Source of the DNA: Hankyongella ginsenosidimutans
GTDB lineage: Bacteria; Pseudomonadota; Alphaproteobacteria; Sphingomonadales; Sphingomonadaceae
Direction: 5' to 3'
NCBI RefSeq assembly: GCF_005144965.1
Contig: NZ_CP039704.1
Coordinates: 2,650,001 to 2,714,000, forward strand
Length of the DNA stretch: 64,000 nt
Made by a program: the position numbers and the translations under genes. Positions 20,813 to 30,339 of the stretch are shown here, in pieces. The notes under the pieces were generated by a model. The model was not told the origin of the DNA. It saw nothing but the letters and a program-made list of their open reading frames with translations, and did no database searches. Numbering within the stretch: the stretch's first letter is position 1; each line of letters begins with the position of its first letter.

Positions 20813-21956
20813 ATGCGTCTGACCTCCAGCATCGTTGCGTTCATCATCTTTGTCCTTGGGACCGTGGGATGTGCGACGCCTTCCCCGCTCCCGCCACGAT
20901 GTGGTCTGTACGCGGCTCGGAGGGCTTTGACGCCTTGTGCGCACTGAACGTACTCTCCGAAGATCCTTACTACGCCGAGTTCTACCCAGCTGAACTCCGC
21001 GTCTTTCAGTCAAAGACTACGACGATGCCCGCAATGCAGCGCAACGTCTTCGCGCCGTCCTCAAGGATGAAAACGGTACGATCATCTCCGCCTTCCTGAC
21101 ACTGATATTCTCCGGCGGGCCGGACGCATCCCTGGATGGGCTCATCGAATCCGCTCGCCAGCCGGAAGCGCTGCGCGCGGCATTCGAGCGCTCTCCCTTC
21201 TGGAGCGCCGAGTCCTGGAGCCTGTTCGAGCGGGTCCAGCCCGATGTCGTGACCACGCTCGCTGCGATGAAGCGCGCTGGTTTCAGAGAGTGGTGGGCGC
21301 GCGAGTTCAAGCCCAAGATTGACGCACGCGCCGCCGGGCTTCGGCGCGAGCTATCGCGCTATGACGTGCTCGGCGAGCAGCGCCGCCTCACCGGCCGGGA
21401 CGGCGGAGACTCTATCGAAGTCATCGTGCTGCATTTCTCCGAGCCGCACGGAATCCGCATCCAGGGCCAGAGATTCCTGACACACGCCTCCTATCCAGCT
21501 GAAATCGTGCTGCGAAATGCAGCCCATGAGCCGCTTCATCCGATGCTCGATCTCTCCGATCCACGCGTCAGGGCGCTGGTGGACCATCTCGGCGACGATC
21601 CTCTGATCGCTTCGGCCGTCGCACGTCACGACCCGTCCTATGGCTACAATTCTGTCGCAGGTCTTGCCGAGGAAGATGTCGTCCAGGCCCTTGAGCAGAT
21701 CGTCTCCGAACGGCTGGGATTCGCCGACGATCCCCGGGAGCGCTGGATCGCGGCCGACGACGGCATGCACGTGCTTGCGGCCGCCTTCTACGACCTCGTC
21801 CGCGAGACCAACTACCCGGAAAAGGGCGGCGTGTTCGTCGACTGGCTCATCGCCCGTCAGTCGGCCGGTGACCTGTCCCCGGCTGAAATCGAAAAACGGG
21901 CGCGACGGCGCTCGGCAATGAAGCGATCGACAAATGGCTCCGTGCAGCGCCCGTGA
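20813..21956 (+). CDS. Putative lipoprotein with an HEXXH motif (two frameshifts)
   Basis: The start MRLTSSIVAFIIFVLGTVGC is a lipoprotein signal (lipobox LGTVGC). After frame changes near 20890 and 21015, a continuous frame runs to 21956. It includes RNAAHEPLHPMLD, which contains HEPLH and fits the HEXXH zinc-protease signature. Further acidic residues follow (HLGDDPLIAS), and a C-terminal stretch ETNYPEKGGVFVDWLIARQ. About 380 codons. I do not recognise the family. A periplasmic or envelope metallopeptidase is plausible but unproven, since a five-residue motif can occur by chance. Confidence 0.6.
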
Positions 21957-22151
21957 CTGATCCTGTCCAATAGGATGTCGGAACTCCATCTTTGTACCGA
22001 CAGCATGGGCACAGGCCAGATTACTGATCTATGCCCGCGCATACAATGCTTCCATGTAGTTGGCACCATGAACCTGAACGTGTCGTCGAGTTTCATTTTA
22101 CTTAGTCACGCCGCTGCTCGCATCGCGACGCACGCGATCGGGGAGAAACAT

Positions 22152-22610
22152 CTGCGAAGTGCCGCCGTCTCGCCATTTCCCTCGCCTTCTTCGGCGTGGG
22201 GATCTTTCCCATCGCGGCCTCGGCGCAGTCCGGCGGCGAAGCCGACCTTCGGCCTTGAATCCCAGTATGAATCATCCGTTCGCCAACAAGACGTGGCGAC
22301 CCTTGAGAGGCTGATCGCCAACGATTTCGTCGCCACGAGCAGCCGCGGCGAGCTGCGCGACAAGGCGACCGAAATCGCCGACATCGCGCCGGCCCCGGGC
22401 ATCGAGGTGCGCGGATTTGAGCTCGACGACATATCAGTGCGCCTCTTCGGCGACGCCGCGATCGTGACGGGGCGGGCAAAGCTTGATGTGCGGATCGGCG
22501 CGCGCGCCTCCTCGAGCGTCTCCCGATACACGCGGATCTACGCCCGGCGGGAGGAAAACTGGCGAATCGTCGGCCAGCAGCTCACGCGAATTGAGACATC
22601 GAACCAATGA
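22152..22610 (+). CDS. NTF2/SnoaL-like (DUF4440) secreted protein (frameshift in signal region)
   Basis: The domain QYESSVRQQDVATLERLIAN, DFVATSSRGELRDKATEIAD through RYTRIYARREENWRIVGQQL is a typical DUF4440 cone fold. Upstream, a different frame encodes a clear signal peptide (RRLAISLAFFGVGIFPIAAS then AQ), so one indel near 22235 separates export signal and domain. No ATG is in the right frame; GGGGAGA at about 22140 suggests the start near 22152. The substrate is unknown. Its stop overlaps the next gene. Confidence 0.65.
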   Translation: MRSAAVSPFPSPSSAWGSFPSRPRRSPAAKPTFGLESQYESSVRQQDVATLERLIANDFVATSSRGELRDKATEIADIAPAPGIEVRGFELDDISVRLFGDAAIVTGRAKLDVRIGARASSSVSRYTRIYARREENWRIVGQQLTRIETSNQ

Positions 22611-23412
22611 ACGGGATGAGGATAAGATACGCCTTGATCGTTCTGGCTTTCGTCGTCGTGGCGGCGTTCCAGTACCCCATCTATGACGCCCTGCCGATGG
22701 AGCCGCTCGGCGAAGCGGGCTGGCTGGTCTTCTTCTTTCTCTATGCGATTGTCGCGCCGCTGCTTGTCATGTCGCTCGACGGCGGAGGCGTTCGGCAGAT
22801 CGTCGGCGACCTCGGCGTTCTGAGAAACCCGTTTCCGGCTCTCCTGTTCGGCCTTGTCGTCACGGCGCCCGCCCTCGTTGGCTTCGCGCTCAAGCTTCCT
22901 CTCAGCGCCTCGCTAAGCATCACTGGCCTGCTGATGGGCAGCCTGTTCTATCCGCTCGTGGAGGAAATCTTTTCCGGGGTTTTCTGTTCGGGCAGCTCTA
23001 CAAGCGCGCGGGATGGTCCTTCTGGCCGGCGGCGCTGACGCCGGCCGCCACCTTCGCGCTCTCCCACCTCTATCAGTCGCAGGACCCGGCGGAGATCGCC
23101 GGCATCTTAGCCATCACGGCGCTCGGCTCTGTCGTCTTCTCCTACATCTTCATCCAGTGGGGCGGAAACATCTGGGCGCCGTTTGCGGGTCATGCGCTCC
23201 TCAATCTCTATTGGAGCGTCTTCGCCGTCGACGACACGGCGCTTGGCGGAACCTACGCGAACGCCCTCCGCTTCGCCGCGATCGCGCTGGCGGTTGTGTT
23301 CTGCTTCGTCGCGCCACGACTTGGTTGGCTTGTGCCGCTGAAGAACAGGAACGACGGCGCGCCACCGGCCCGCGAACGTGGCGACAGGCAGCCTGGGGAG
23401 CTGCTCCCATGA
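22607..23412 (+). CDS. CPBP-family intramembrane metalloprotease (one frameshift)
   Basis: Polytopic membrane protein with the Abi/CPBP catalytic motifs. The first is EE...R: FYPLVEEIF joins, after a frame change near 22978, to RGFLFGQLYKRAGW. The second is the later histidine pair, FALSHLY and FAGHALLNLYW. About 268 codons. Members cleave prenylated peptides or act in immunity or stress, but no substrate can be named here. The ATG overlaps the previous stop, and its TGA overlaps the next ATG, so the three genes are translationally coupled. Confidence 0.8.
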
Positions 23413-23940
23413 CGCGGGCTCTGTGGCGAGCGATTTTCGTCAGCGCGGCTGCGATAGCGATGACATCCTGCGCCGAGAGGCTGCCCGCTCCGACGGCGCC
23501 ACTTGCTGATGACTGGTCGTCCCTGTCCCGTTCGATCTGATCGACAATCGCATCGTCGTCGACGCCAGGTTCAATGGGCGGCCGCTTCGCGTCATCTTCG
23601 ACACCGGCGCAGGCTACATCCTTACGCCGGAAGCCGCCGCGGAACTCGGACTTGACGTCGAGGGCGCTGGCCAGAGCGGCGGCGCCGGGGAGCAGCGCGT
23701 CGACACCGGCGTGACGCAGGTCGCCGACATGCAGATCGGCGATGTCCATATCCGCGACCACGAATACGCGGTGATCTCGCTCGCGGATTCTCCGAACGTG
23801 TTCGGCTCAGCGCAGATCGACGGCGTCGTCGGCTTCGAAGTGCTTGAGCGCTTCGTGACCCGGATCGACTACGAAGAGCGCGAGCTGTCATTCATGGTGC
23901 CGGAGCTTTTCAGCTACGATGGAAATGGCGTCGCCATTCC
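23409..23940 (+). pseudogene. Retropepsin-like aspartyl protease lipoprotein, cut off by the CRISPR array
   Basis: It starts at MTRALWRAIFVSAAAIAMTS, then C, a lipoprotein signal. A frame change near 23525 leads to VPFDLIDNRIVVDARFNGRP and the catalytic motif VIFDTGAGY. A second block DGVVGFEVLERFVTRIDYEE follows. The reading VAIPV then passes straight into the first CRISPR repeat at 23941. Relatives continue for another half with a second DTG-like repeat; that half is missing here and is not found beyond the array. This is probably a true deletion at the leader-distal array end. Confidence 0.72.
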
Positions 23941-25644
23941 GGTTCAGCCCGCGTGTGCGGGAACAGTCACCATAGCGCACGCCGCGTTCGGCGAGCGTCG
24001 GTTCAGCCCCGTGTGCGGGAACAGCGCCGCCGCTGCGTCCGCCGATCGCGCTGCCGCGGTTCAGCCCGCGTGTGCGGGGAACAGTCGATCAGTGTCGAGG
24101 CCCCGTTCGACGGCAACGGTTCAGCCCGCGTGTGCGGGGAACAGAACAATGCAATCGTATTGTCGTCGGACGGCACCGGTTCAGCCCGCGTGTGCGGGAA
24201 CAGACTTCGTCAGGGACATAAACGCGCTGCTGACCCGGTTCAGCCCGCGTGTGCGGGGAACAGAGAATGCGGCGGATCACGCCCATGGATGTGCTCGGTT
24301 CAGCCCCGCGTGTGCGGGGAACAGTTGTCATGATCTGCCTCGCGGGATTATTCTGGAGGTTCAGCCCCGCGTGTGCGGGAACAGTACCGCGGTGCCTGCG
24401 TGAGCGATCCAGAGTCCGGTTCAGCCCCGCGTGTGCGGGAACAGTAGAACTGTATGCCGGAGAAGCTGGAGAAGAACGGTTCAGCCCCGCGTGTGCGGGA
24501 ACAGAGCCCGGCGCTGTTGCGCGCGAAAGTGAGCGCCGGTTCAGCCCGCGTGTGCGGGAACAGAAAGGACATGACGATGAGCGACCTAGTTAACGCGGTT
24601 CAGCCCCGCGTGTGCGGGAACAGCGTCATACAACGGACCCGCGCGTCCATGATTGCGGTTCAGCCCGCGTGTGCGGGAACAGAGCGCCGCCGGGCACGAT
24701 CCTGAAACCGCGCGCGGTTCAGCCCGCGTGTGCGGGGAACAGGTTTTGAGCGGCCGGGCGGCGGGCATGTCGGCGGTTCAGCCCCGCGTGTGCGGGGAAC
24801 AGGGATCTGGGCAATGCCGCGCCGCGGCCTCGACGGTTCAGCCCGCGTGTGCGGGAACAGTTTTCAGCACGCGTGCCATGGCGGCCTCGATCGGTTCAGC
24901 CCCGCGTGTGCGGGAACAGGCTGAGCTATGTGGCGATGTTGCTCAAGGCGACGGTTCAGCCCCGCGTGTGCGGGGAACAGCGTCGCAAAATCCGCACACC
25001 CACGGTCACCGTCGGTTCAGCCCGCGTGTGCGGGGAACAGTTGCGGCTGAGATTGGTGAGCGTGTCGTTGATCGGTTCAGCCCCGCGTGTGCGGGAACAG
25101 ACCTGTAGGTGCTTTATACGCTCGAGAAAAACCGGTTCAGCCCCGCGTGTGCGGGAACAGGGCCAGAGCCGACGCCGCTAGTTCGGGACTGACGGTTCAG
25201 CCCCGCGTGTGCGGGGAACAGTCCAGCTTGCTCTTGACCCACTGGCCTGTCGGCGGTTCAGCCCCGCGTGTGCGGGGAACAGGCCGGCGCATCTGCCACG
25301 CATAATATCGGCGACGGTTCAGCCCCGCGTGTGCGGGGAACAGTCCGTACCAGCCCTGGATCGCCATGACGAAGGCGGTTCAGCCCCGCGTGTGCGGGGA
25401 ACAGAGTGCGCTGACCGAGGCGATGGCCCGCGCCGGCGGTTCAGCCCCGCGTGTGCGGGGAACAGATGGACGGCATCATCCTGCCGCTCGACCATCCTGG
25501 TTCAGCCCCGCGTGTGCGGGAACAGCTGCCAGTCGTGCGCGCCGCCTGCCCCAGCGCCGGTTCAGCCCGCGTGTGCGGGGAACAGGTCGCATCTTGGTCG
25601 TAAAACCATCGGATGTCGGTTCAGCCCCGCGTGTGCGGGAACAG
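23941..25644 (-). CRISPR. Type I-E CRISPR array, 29 repeats and 28 spacers
   Basis: Repeats start at 23941, 24000, 24058, 24118, 24178, 24237, 24297, 24358 and so on to 25618, with a period of 58-61. The full unit on the plus strand begins GGTTCAGCCCCGCG and ends TGTGCGGGGAACAG (28 bases, usually preceded by C). Read on the minus strand it is the I-E type (CTGTTCCCCGC...GCGGGGCTGAACC) with a stem of C4/G4. Spacers are about 32-33 bases. Transcription is leftward from the leader at 25645. The repeat at 24000 lacks a CG and is degenerate, as expected at the distal end. Only eight repeats have both full C4 and G4 runs. Confidence 0.97.
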
Positions 25645-25732
25645 ACTTCCCAGAAACTATTGGATCACAAAGCTTTTCACAATGTCAAAGAGCGCACCGA
25701 GAAACAGGAGACCAATACCGCCCCTGAAAGTG
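25645..25732 (-). promoter_or_regulatory. CRISPR leader with a likely promoter
   Basis: 88 bases between the cas2 stop and the first (newest) repeat. On the minus strand TTGACA (25683-25688) is followed after 17 bases by ATCCAA (25660-25665), a good -35 and weak -10. It is more A+T-rich than its surroundings, as leaders are. It would drive the pre-crRNA, and its array-proximal end is where Cas1-Cas2 would insert spacers. Confidence 0.65.
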
Positions 25733-26032
<300 letters not shown>

Positions 26033-26167
26033 TTATCTCTCGCCAAGGCGGTCACGCAATTGGCCATCAATGTTGTCAGCCGATCTTTGTTTTGACCGTA
26101 TTTCAGTATGTTGGTGAGCACCGGCGCTCGTGCGCAAATGCAGGTGTTCTTGAATCCTCGCCGTAGC

Positions 26168-26189
26168 CGGTCCCGGCGAAGGCCGGGGC
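26168..26189. repeat. REP-like palindrome between cas1 and cas2
   Basis: GGTCCCGGCGAAGGCCGGGG followed by CC forms a GC stem with a three-base loop. This is the common alphaproteobacterial intergenic palindrome (CCCGGCGAAGGCCGGG). It occupies the 26027-26230 gap; nothing else in that gap looks coding. Confidence 0.65.
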
Positions 26190-26230
26190 CAGGATGAATT
26201 GTTCACTGCAGCTCTGTGTGGGCACCATCG

Positions 26231-27180
26231 CTAGCCCCGGTGGCCGCTGTCGCCCGACGGCGTTTCAGGAATGGCGACCGGCATCGCCTCTTCCGGCGCC
26301 TCGGGCGGGGTGCGGCCGGTCGAGGCCAGCACCTCCTCGATCAGCGGGATGAGCCGCTCCAGTAGATTGGTACGGCGGAATGAGTCGCGGCAACGCCGCC
26401 TTACTTCACCAACCGGGTCGGCACTGGCCCTGGCCATGCCCTTGCGCGCCTCCCCGCTACCTGGAAGGCAACGGGGACGACGGTGTCGAACTTCACGATG
26501 TCTGCGATGTCGTAGACGAAGCTAAGGGGCTTACCGGAATGGAGGAAGCCGATGGCCGGGGCGTAACCGGCAGCCAGCACCGCTGCCTCAGTCACGCCAT
26601 ACAGGCAACTCGTCGCCTGGCTGAGGCAACGGTTGGGAAGGTCGCCCGCATCGAAATCGCCGACCTCGTACCGCCGCGCGCTCCAATGAACGCCGTAGCG
26701 CTGGGCCAGGATGCGGTACATCTCTCGCACCCGGGCCCTCAATACCGCGCAACTGATCGACCGAGCGGCGCGCCGGCGGCTCCTCCTTGAAGCGCAGCGC
26801 ATACATCTTGCGCACGACCGTCAGCCTGTCGCCGTCGTCGAGCGCCAGCCGTGCCTGAAACAGCAGCCGGTCGGACCGTGCCCCGCCAGGCTGACCGCTG
26901 GCGTACAGCCGCACTCCCGCCTCGCCTACCCAGAGGATGAGGCAGCCGACGCGGGCGGCCAGCGTCACGGCGGCGTGGCTGATGCGCGCGCCGGGCTCCA
27001 GCATCAGGCAGGCGAGGCCGCCCACGGGGATGTGCGTGCGCACGCCATTCGCGTCGACCACGACAAAGGCACCGTCGAGCACGTTGAGCTCGCCCTTGTC
27101 GATAAAGAGCATCGCCGCCCGGTCCTTGATCGGGATGGGCCGTGGCGGCGGCGCCCCGGCGGCGGGGCGGAGAGACTCAC
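26231..27180 (-). CDS. cas1: CRISPR-associated Cas1, type I-E (frameshifts)
   Basis: Integrase of the adaptation complex. The GTG at 27180 overlaps the cas6e stop. After an indel in a G+C run near 27150 the frame gives PRPIPIKDRAAMLFIDKGEL, DGAFVVVDANGVRTHIPVGG and LMLEPGARISHAAVTLAARV, all classic Cas1e. It shifts near 26760 to YRILAQRYGVHWSARRYEVG, GDLPNRCLSQATSCLYGVTE and FLHSGKPLSFVYDIADIVKF, which carries the metal-site residues. It shifts again near 26430 to the tail ERLIPLIEEVLAS...SGDSGHRG. About 317 codons, normal for the family. Confidence 0.93.
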
Positions 27181-27865
27181 GCCGGCCGCACCAGGAGCAG
27201 GCCGCAGCCATAGCGCCGGGCCCGGCCGACGCCGTGCGCCATCGCGGCCTGGAGGCGGGCCGGATTCTCGACCCGGGCGACGCCTTCATAGTCGATGGTC
27301 GAGAAACGCACCGGATCGGCGCCCGGCGCCAGACGCGCTGCTGGCGATAGGCCATGGCGAGGCAGGCCTCCCGGTCGAACGCGAGGCCCAGCCGTTCCTC
27401 CCGCGCGTACAGCCAGGCAAGCGCCGCCGCTTCGGTGTCGGCCGCCGTCCAGCCGGCGCGCTCATGGGGAGATGGCCCAGCGCGCGTGCATTACGGCATC
27501 GGCCCGGTGGCCGCGCATGCGGCTGCCGTCCGCATGCCGCACGTCCGTCGCGACGCTGACCGCCGGGTTGGCGCGCAGCGAAGCGCACCAGGCTGCCGGC
27601 GGCGAGGTCGGGCTGGAATTCCCGCGTCTCCAGGGTCCAGAGGTCGGTGGATGGCGTCGGCACCTCCTGCGAGCAGCAGCCAGCGTCGGCCGGGCTCGGT
27701 CTCACGGAACAGGAAGCGGGCCGGCCCGCCCTCCTGCTGCTCGAACAGCGACCAGATGAGGCTGTGCCCAGCATCGGCGCGCGACGCCTGGCGCAGCAGC
27801 GCGGCGATGTTGCGCGAGGCGGGGCTCAACACCGCACGGGTGAGATAGAGGATGTCGGCACTCAT
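27177..27865 (-). CDS. cas6e: Cas6e (CasE/Cse3) crRNA endonuclease (frameshifts)
   Basis: Cuts the pre-crRNA at each repeat stem. It starts at MSADILYLTRAVLSPASRNI and continues HSLIWSLFEQQEGGPARFLF, typical of Cas6e including the catalytic-type histidine of LIWSLF. Frame changes near 27665, 27590, 27480 and 27330 lead to LWTLETREFQPDLAAGSLVR, EACLAMAYRQQR and a terminal glycine-rich loop ending GLLLVRPA. The stop overlaps the cas1 GTG, and the start overlaps the cas5e stop. About 229 codons. Confidence 0.9.
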
Positions 27866-28620
27866 GCGCTTGCCTCCGGCGACGGCATGAGCAGGCGGTG
27901 CTGCACCCGGTCCTCGAACACCCAGGCTTCGCGGCGCACCACGGTATCGCGGCGCACCTCGCACTGGTCCGGAGCACCGCTCTCATGATCATCGTCCGCC
28001 CAGAGGACAGGGCCGGCGGTGATGCGGGCGCGGGCACCATCCTTAAGCGCCTCGTCATAGGCCGCAAAGGCCGCCGGAAGGCTCGGCGCGTCGATGAGGC
28101 GCGGTGCCGGCGGCTGGCTGAGCGGGCAGGACTTGCGTCCGAGATAGAGCGCATAGGCCGGGCGGTCGAGCGCGGCGGCGATGTCCGCAAGCGGCGGCGC
28201 ATCGCTCGACCGTGCCCACAGCGCGACGGTCGCAGCAAAGCCCGCCCAGTACCAGCGGTCGGACAGGACCGTGTTCAGCCGGTCAGGCTCGGCCAGCTCA
28301 TCGCGCCGCGTCGCCCAGCGCCGGTCGCGACCGCTCGATGGCGCCTGGGCGGTGTGATAGTCGCGCAGCACGATTGCCGGCCGGTCGTGTGGCGCTTCGC
28401 CGAGCCGGTCGACCCGGACGGCAAAGCCCAGCGTGGCGTGGAGTCGGGCATGGTCGGCGCTCTGCGCGCGCGGGATGCCAAGTGCGGCGGCAACGAGGCC
28501 GAGCACCGCCGACTTCGACGGCCGATCCCAGGTCGAGCGAAGCTGGCCGACGGTGACGTCGCCGAACGCCGCCATCGGCCCGGCCAGCGTGAACAGCAGA
28601 TGGGAGCGCGGGTCAGCCAT
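27862..28620 (-). CDS. cas5e: Cas5e (CasD) Cascade subunit
   Basis: Intact 252-residue protein. It binds the 5' handle of crRNA in Cascade. The N-terminal MADPRSHLLFTLAGPMAAFG and RSTWDRPSKSAVLGLVAAAL are the standard Cas5 fold signature. LYLGRKSCPLSQPPAPRLI is the conserved I-E block. It overlaps cas7e by eight bases upstream and cas6e by four downstream. Confidence 0.95.
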   Translation of the reverse strand: MADPRSHLLFTLAGPMAAFGDVTVGQLRSTWDRPSKSAVLGLVAAALGIPRAQSADHARLHATLGFAVRVDRLGEAPHDRPAIVLRDYHTAQAPSSGRDRRWATRRDELAEPDRLNTVLSDRWYWAGFAATVALWARSSDAPPLADIAAALDRPAYALYLGRKSCPLSQPPAPRLIDAPSLPAAFAAYDEALKDGARARITAGPVLWADDDHESGAPDQCEVRRDTVVRREAWVFEDRVQHRLLMPSPEASA

Positions 28621-29721
28621 GGCGCGGAGCCTGCGCATCGCGCGCGGCCGTCTGCGCCAACGCGACCAGCGTCTCGAGCGTGTCAGTGCTCTTCTCGTCC
28701 GCCTGCACGATGAACTCGGCATCCGCGTCGCAGCCTGGGCCGTAAACCCTCTCGAACTCAAGGCGAAGGTTCTGGAGTGCTTCCACCGAAGCCGCGAAGA
28801 CGTCATGGCTGGCGATCGGCTTGAGGAAGGCGCTCGCCAGGGTGCGCGGGGTCTGGCCGCCGACCTCGACCAGGCCGTAGCGGGCGATGGAGCGGCTGGC
28901 ATAGCTGTTCTGCTTGCCCTTGGGCGAGGTCGTGGCGAGCCCGGCGACCAGCGCGCCGGCGGCCCGGGCGGCAAGGCCGGCATCGCCCGACAGATTGGCC
29001 TTCAGCAGCGAGGCATCGAGGCAGGCATAGTGATAGAACAGGCCGGTGCCGAACTGCTGGACGCCGACGAAGCCGGCGCCGCGATCCTCATGGCGTCGCG
29101 CGGCCTTCAGCTCGTCGACGGCGGTGAAATAGTCATCCTCCACCTCCTGCCGATGGGTGGTGAAGGCATGCGCGACCTGCACGGCTGCTTCCACATTATA
29201 GCCGGGGTTGTCCGCGAGCATCCGGCCGAACATGGCGATGTCGGCGGCTTTCGGTCGCTCGACGAGCACCGCCATCTGCTTGGGGTCGAGCGTCTCGCCC
29301 GCGGCGAGCCGGACAGCCAGCGCCGTCAGCCGGTCGATCTCGTCCGGCCCCAGATGGGCGAGCTGCTCGGTGTCGGAGGTCGGCTCATCCGCATCCTTGG
29401 CCTTTTCAGCTTGCCGAGCTTGTCGTTGGCGATGACGCGCTGGGAGCGCTCGACCGCGTCCTTGCGGGCAAGGTTGTGCGGCGGCCCCATCAGGGCGGCT
29501 TCGAGCAGCTGGCCAAAGCTCTGCGCGCGGGTGCCGAGTGCTCCGGCCAGCCGCTCCACGAACGTCGGGCCGGTGCGCAGTGCGCGCTTGATGCTCTGGG
29601 AGGAGACGCGCAGCCGCTGCGCCCCGCCATAGATGAGGGTCTTGGGCCGGCCGCTGTCGTCGCGGTTCAGGTTGGCGGCCGGATAGTCGATCAGCATGTG
29701 GATCTGCACGAACGTGGTCAT
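28613..29721 (-). CDS. cas7e: Cas7e (CasC/Cse4) Cascade backbone (one frameshift)
   Basis: Backbone subunit that lines the crRNA. It starts at MTTFVQIHMLIDYPAANLNR, then GAQRLRVSSQSIKRALRTGP. A frame change near 29400 joins a second open part with MLADNPGYNVEAAVQVAHAF, YHYACLDASLLKANLSGD and TSPKGKQNSYASRSIARYGL. About 369 codons. It lies 31 bases after cse2. Confidence 0.94.
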
Positions 29722-29752
29722 CGGGTGGGTTCCTTGTTCAGAGTGCCTAGAA

Positions 29753-30339
29753 TCAGAGTGTCGGGGCGTGAGGGGCTTCGGCAGTCGCCGGCTGGGCCCA
29801 GTAGGCCTGCGCCCAGCGGAGGCGGCGCCGTGGCGTCCAGTCCAGCAGGCTGACGGCAAGGTCAGCGACCGGCGCGGCATTACCGAGCAGGTGGACCGCC
29901 TGAATCATCGGGTCGAGCAGCTCGGCGATATCGTCATGGCCCTGGCGCAGCAGGCGCTTGAACCGGCTTTCCGCCATCACCGGCCCCTGCTCGCCCGCAC
30001 CGAGCGCTTTGGCGGTGGCGATGGTGCCCAGGTCGTCGCGGACATGGGCAGGACAGCAGCACAGACGACCTGTGCCTTGATCCGCCAGTCGCTAAAAGCG
30101 TTTAGCTCGGGACAGGCCTGGTCCAGCCCTGCCTTCAGGTCGCGGAAGGCCGCCACCTCCCAGGCGGCCACCACGTCGAGTGCGCGACCATTGGCGCTGA
30201 TCGGCGCGCGGATGCGGCGCAGCTGCGCGCGCGCCTGGCGCATCGGGCCCGTGTCGGGCGAAGGGTGGAGGGCCTTCCACCACTCTTTGCAGACTCGTCC
30301 CTGGCGGGCGCGCACGTCCTCGGTCGTCTCACTCGTCAT
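29753..30339 (-). CDS. cse2: Cse2 (CasB) Cascade small subunit (one frameshift)
   Basis: It starts at MTSETTEDVRARQGRVCKEW, with WWKALHPSPDTGPMRQARAQ and LRRIRAP, the family hallmark. A frame change near 30040 joins MAESRFKRLLRQGHDDIAEL and LLDWTPRRRLRWAQAYW. About 195 codons. The ATG overlaps the cse1 stop (ATGA). Cse2 stabilises the R-loop in Cascade. Confidence 0.92.

Noticed and set aside
23941..25644. Spacers that target genes in this window
   Set aside because: Reading the spacers by eye against the phage-like genes gave no convincing match; a proper search was not possible.
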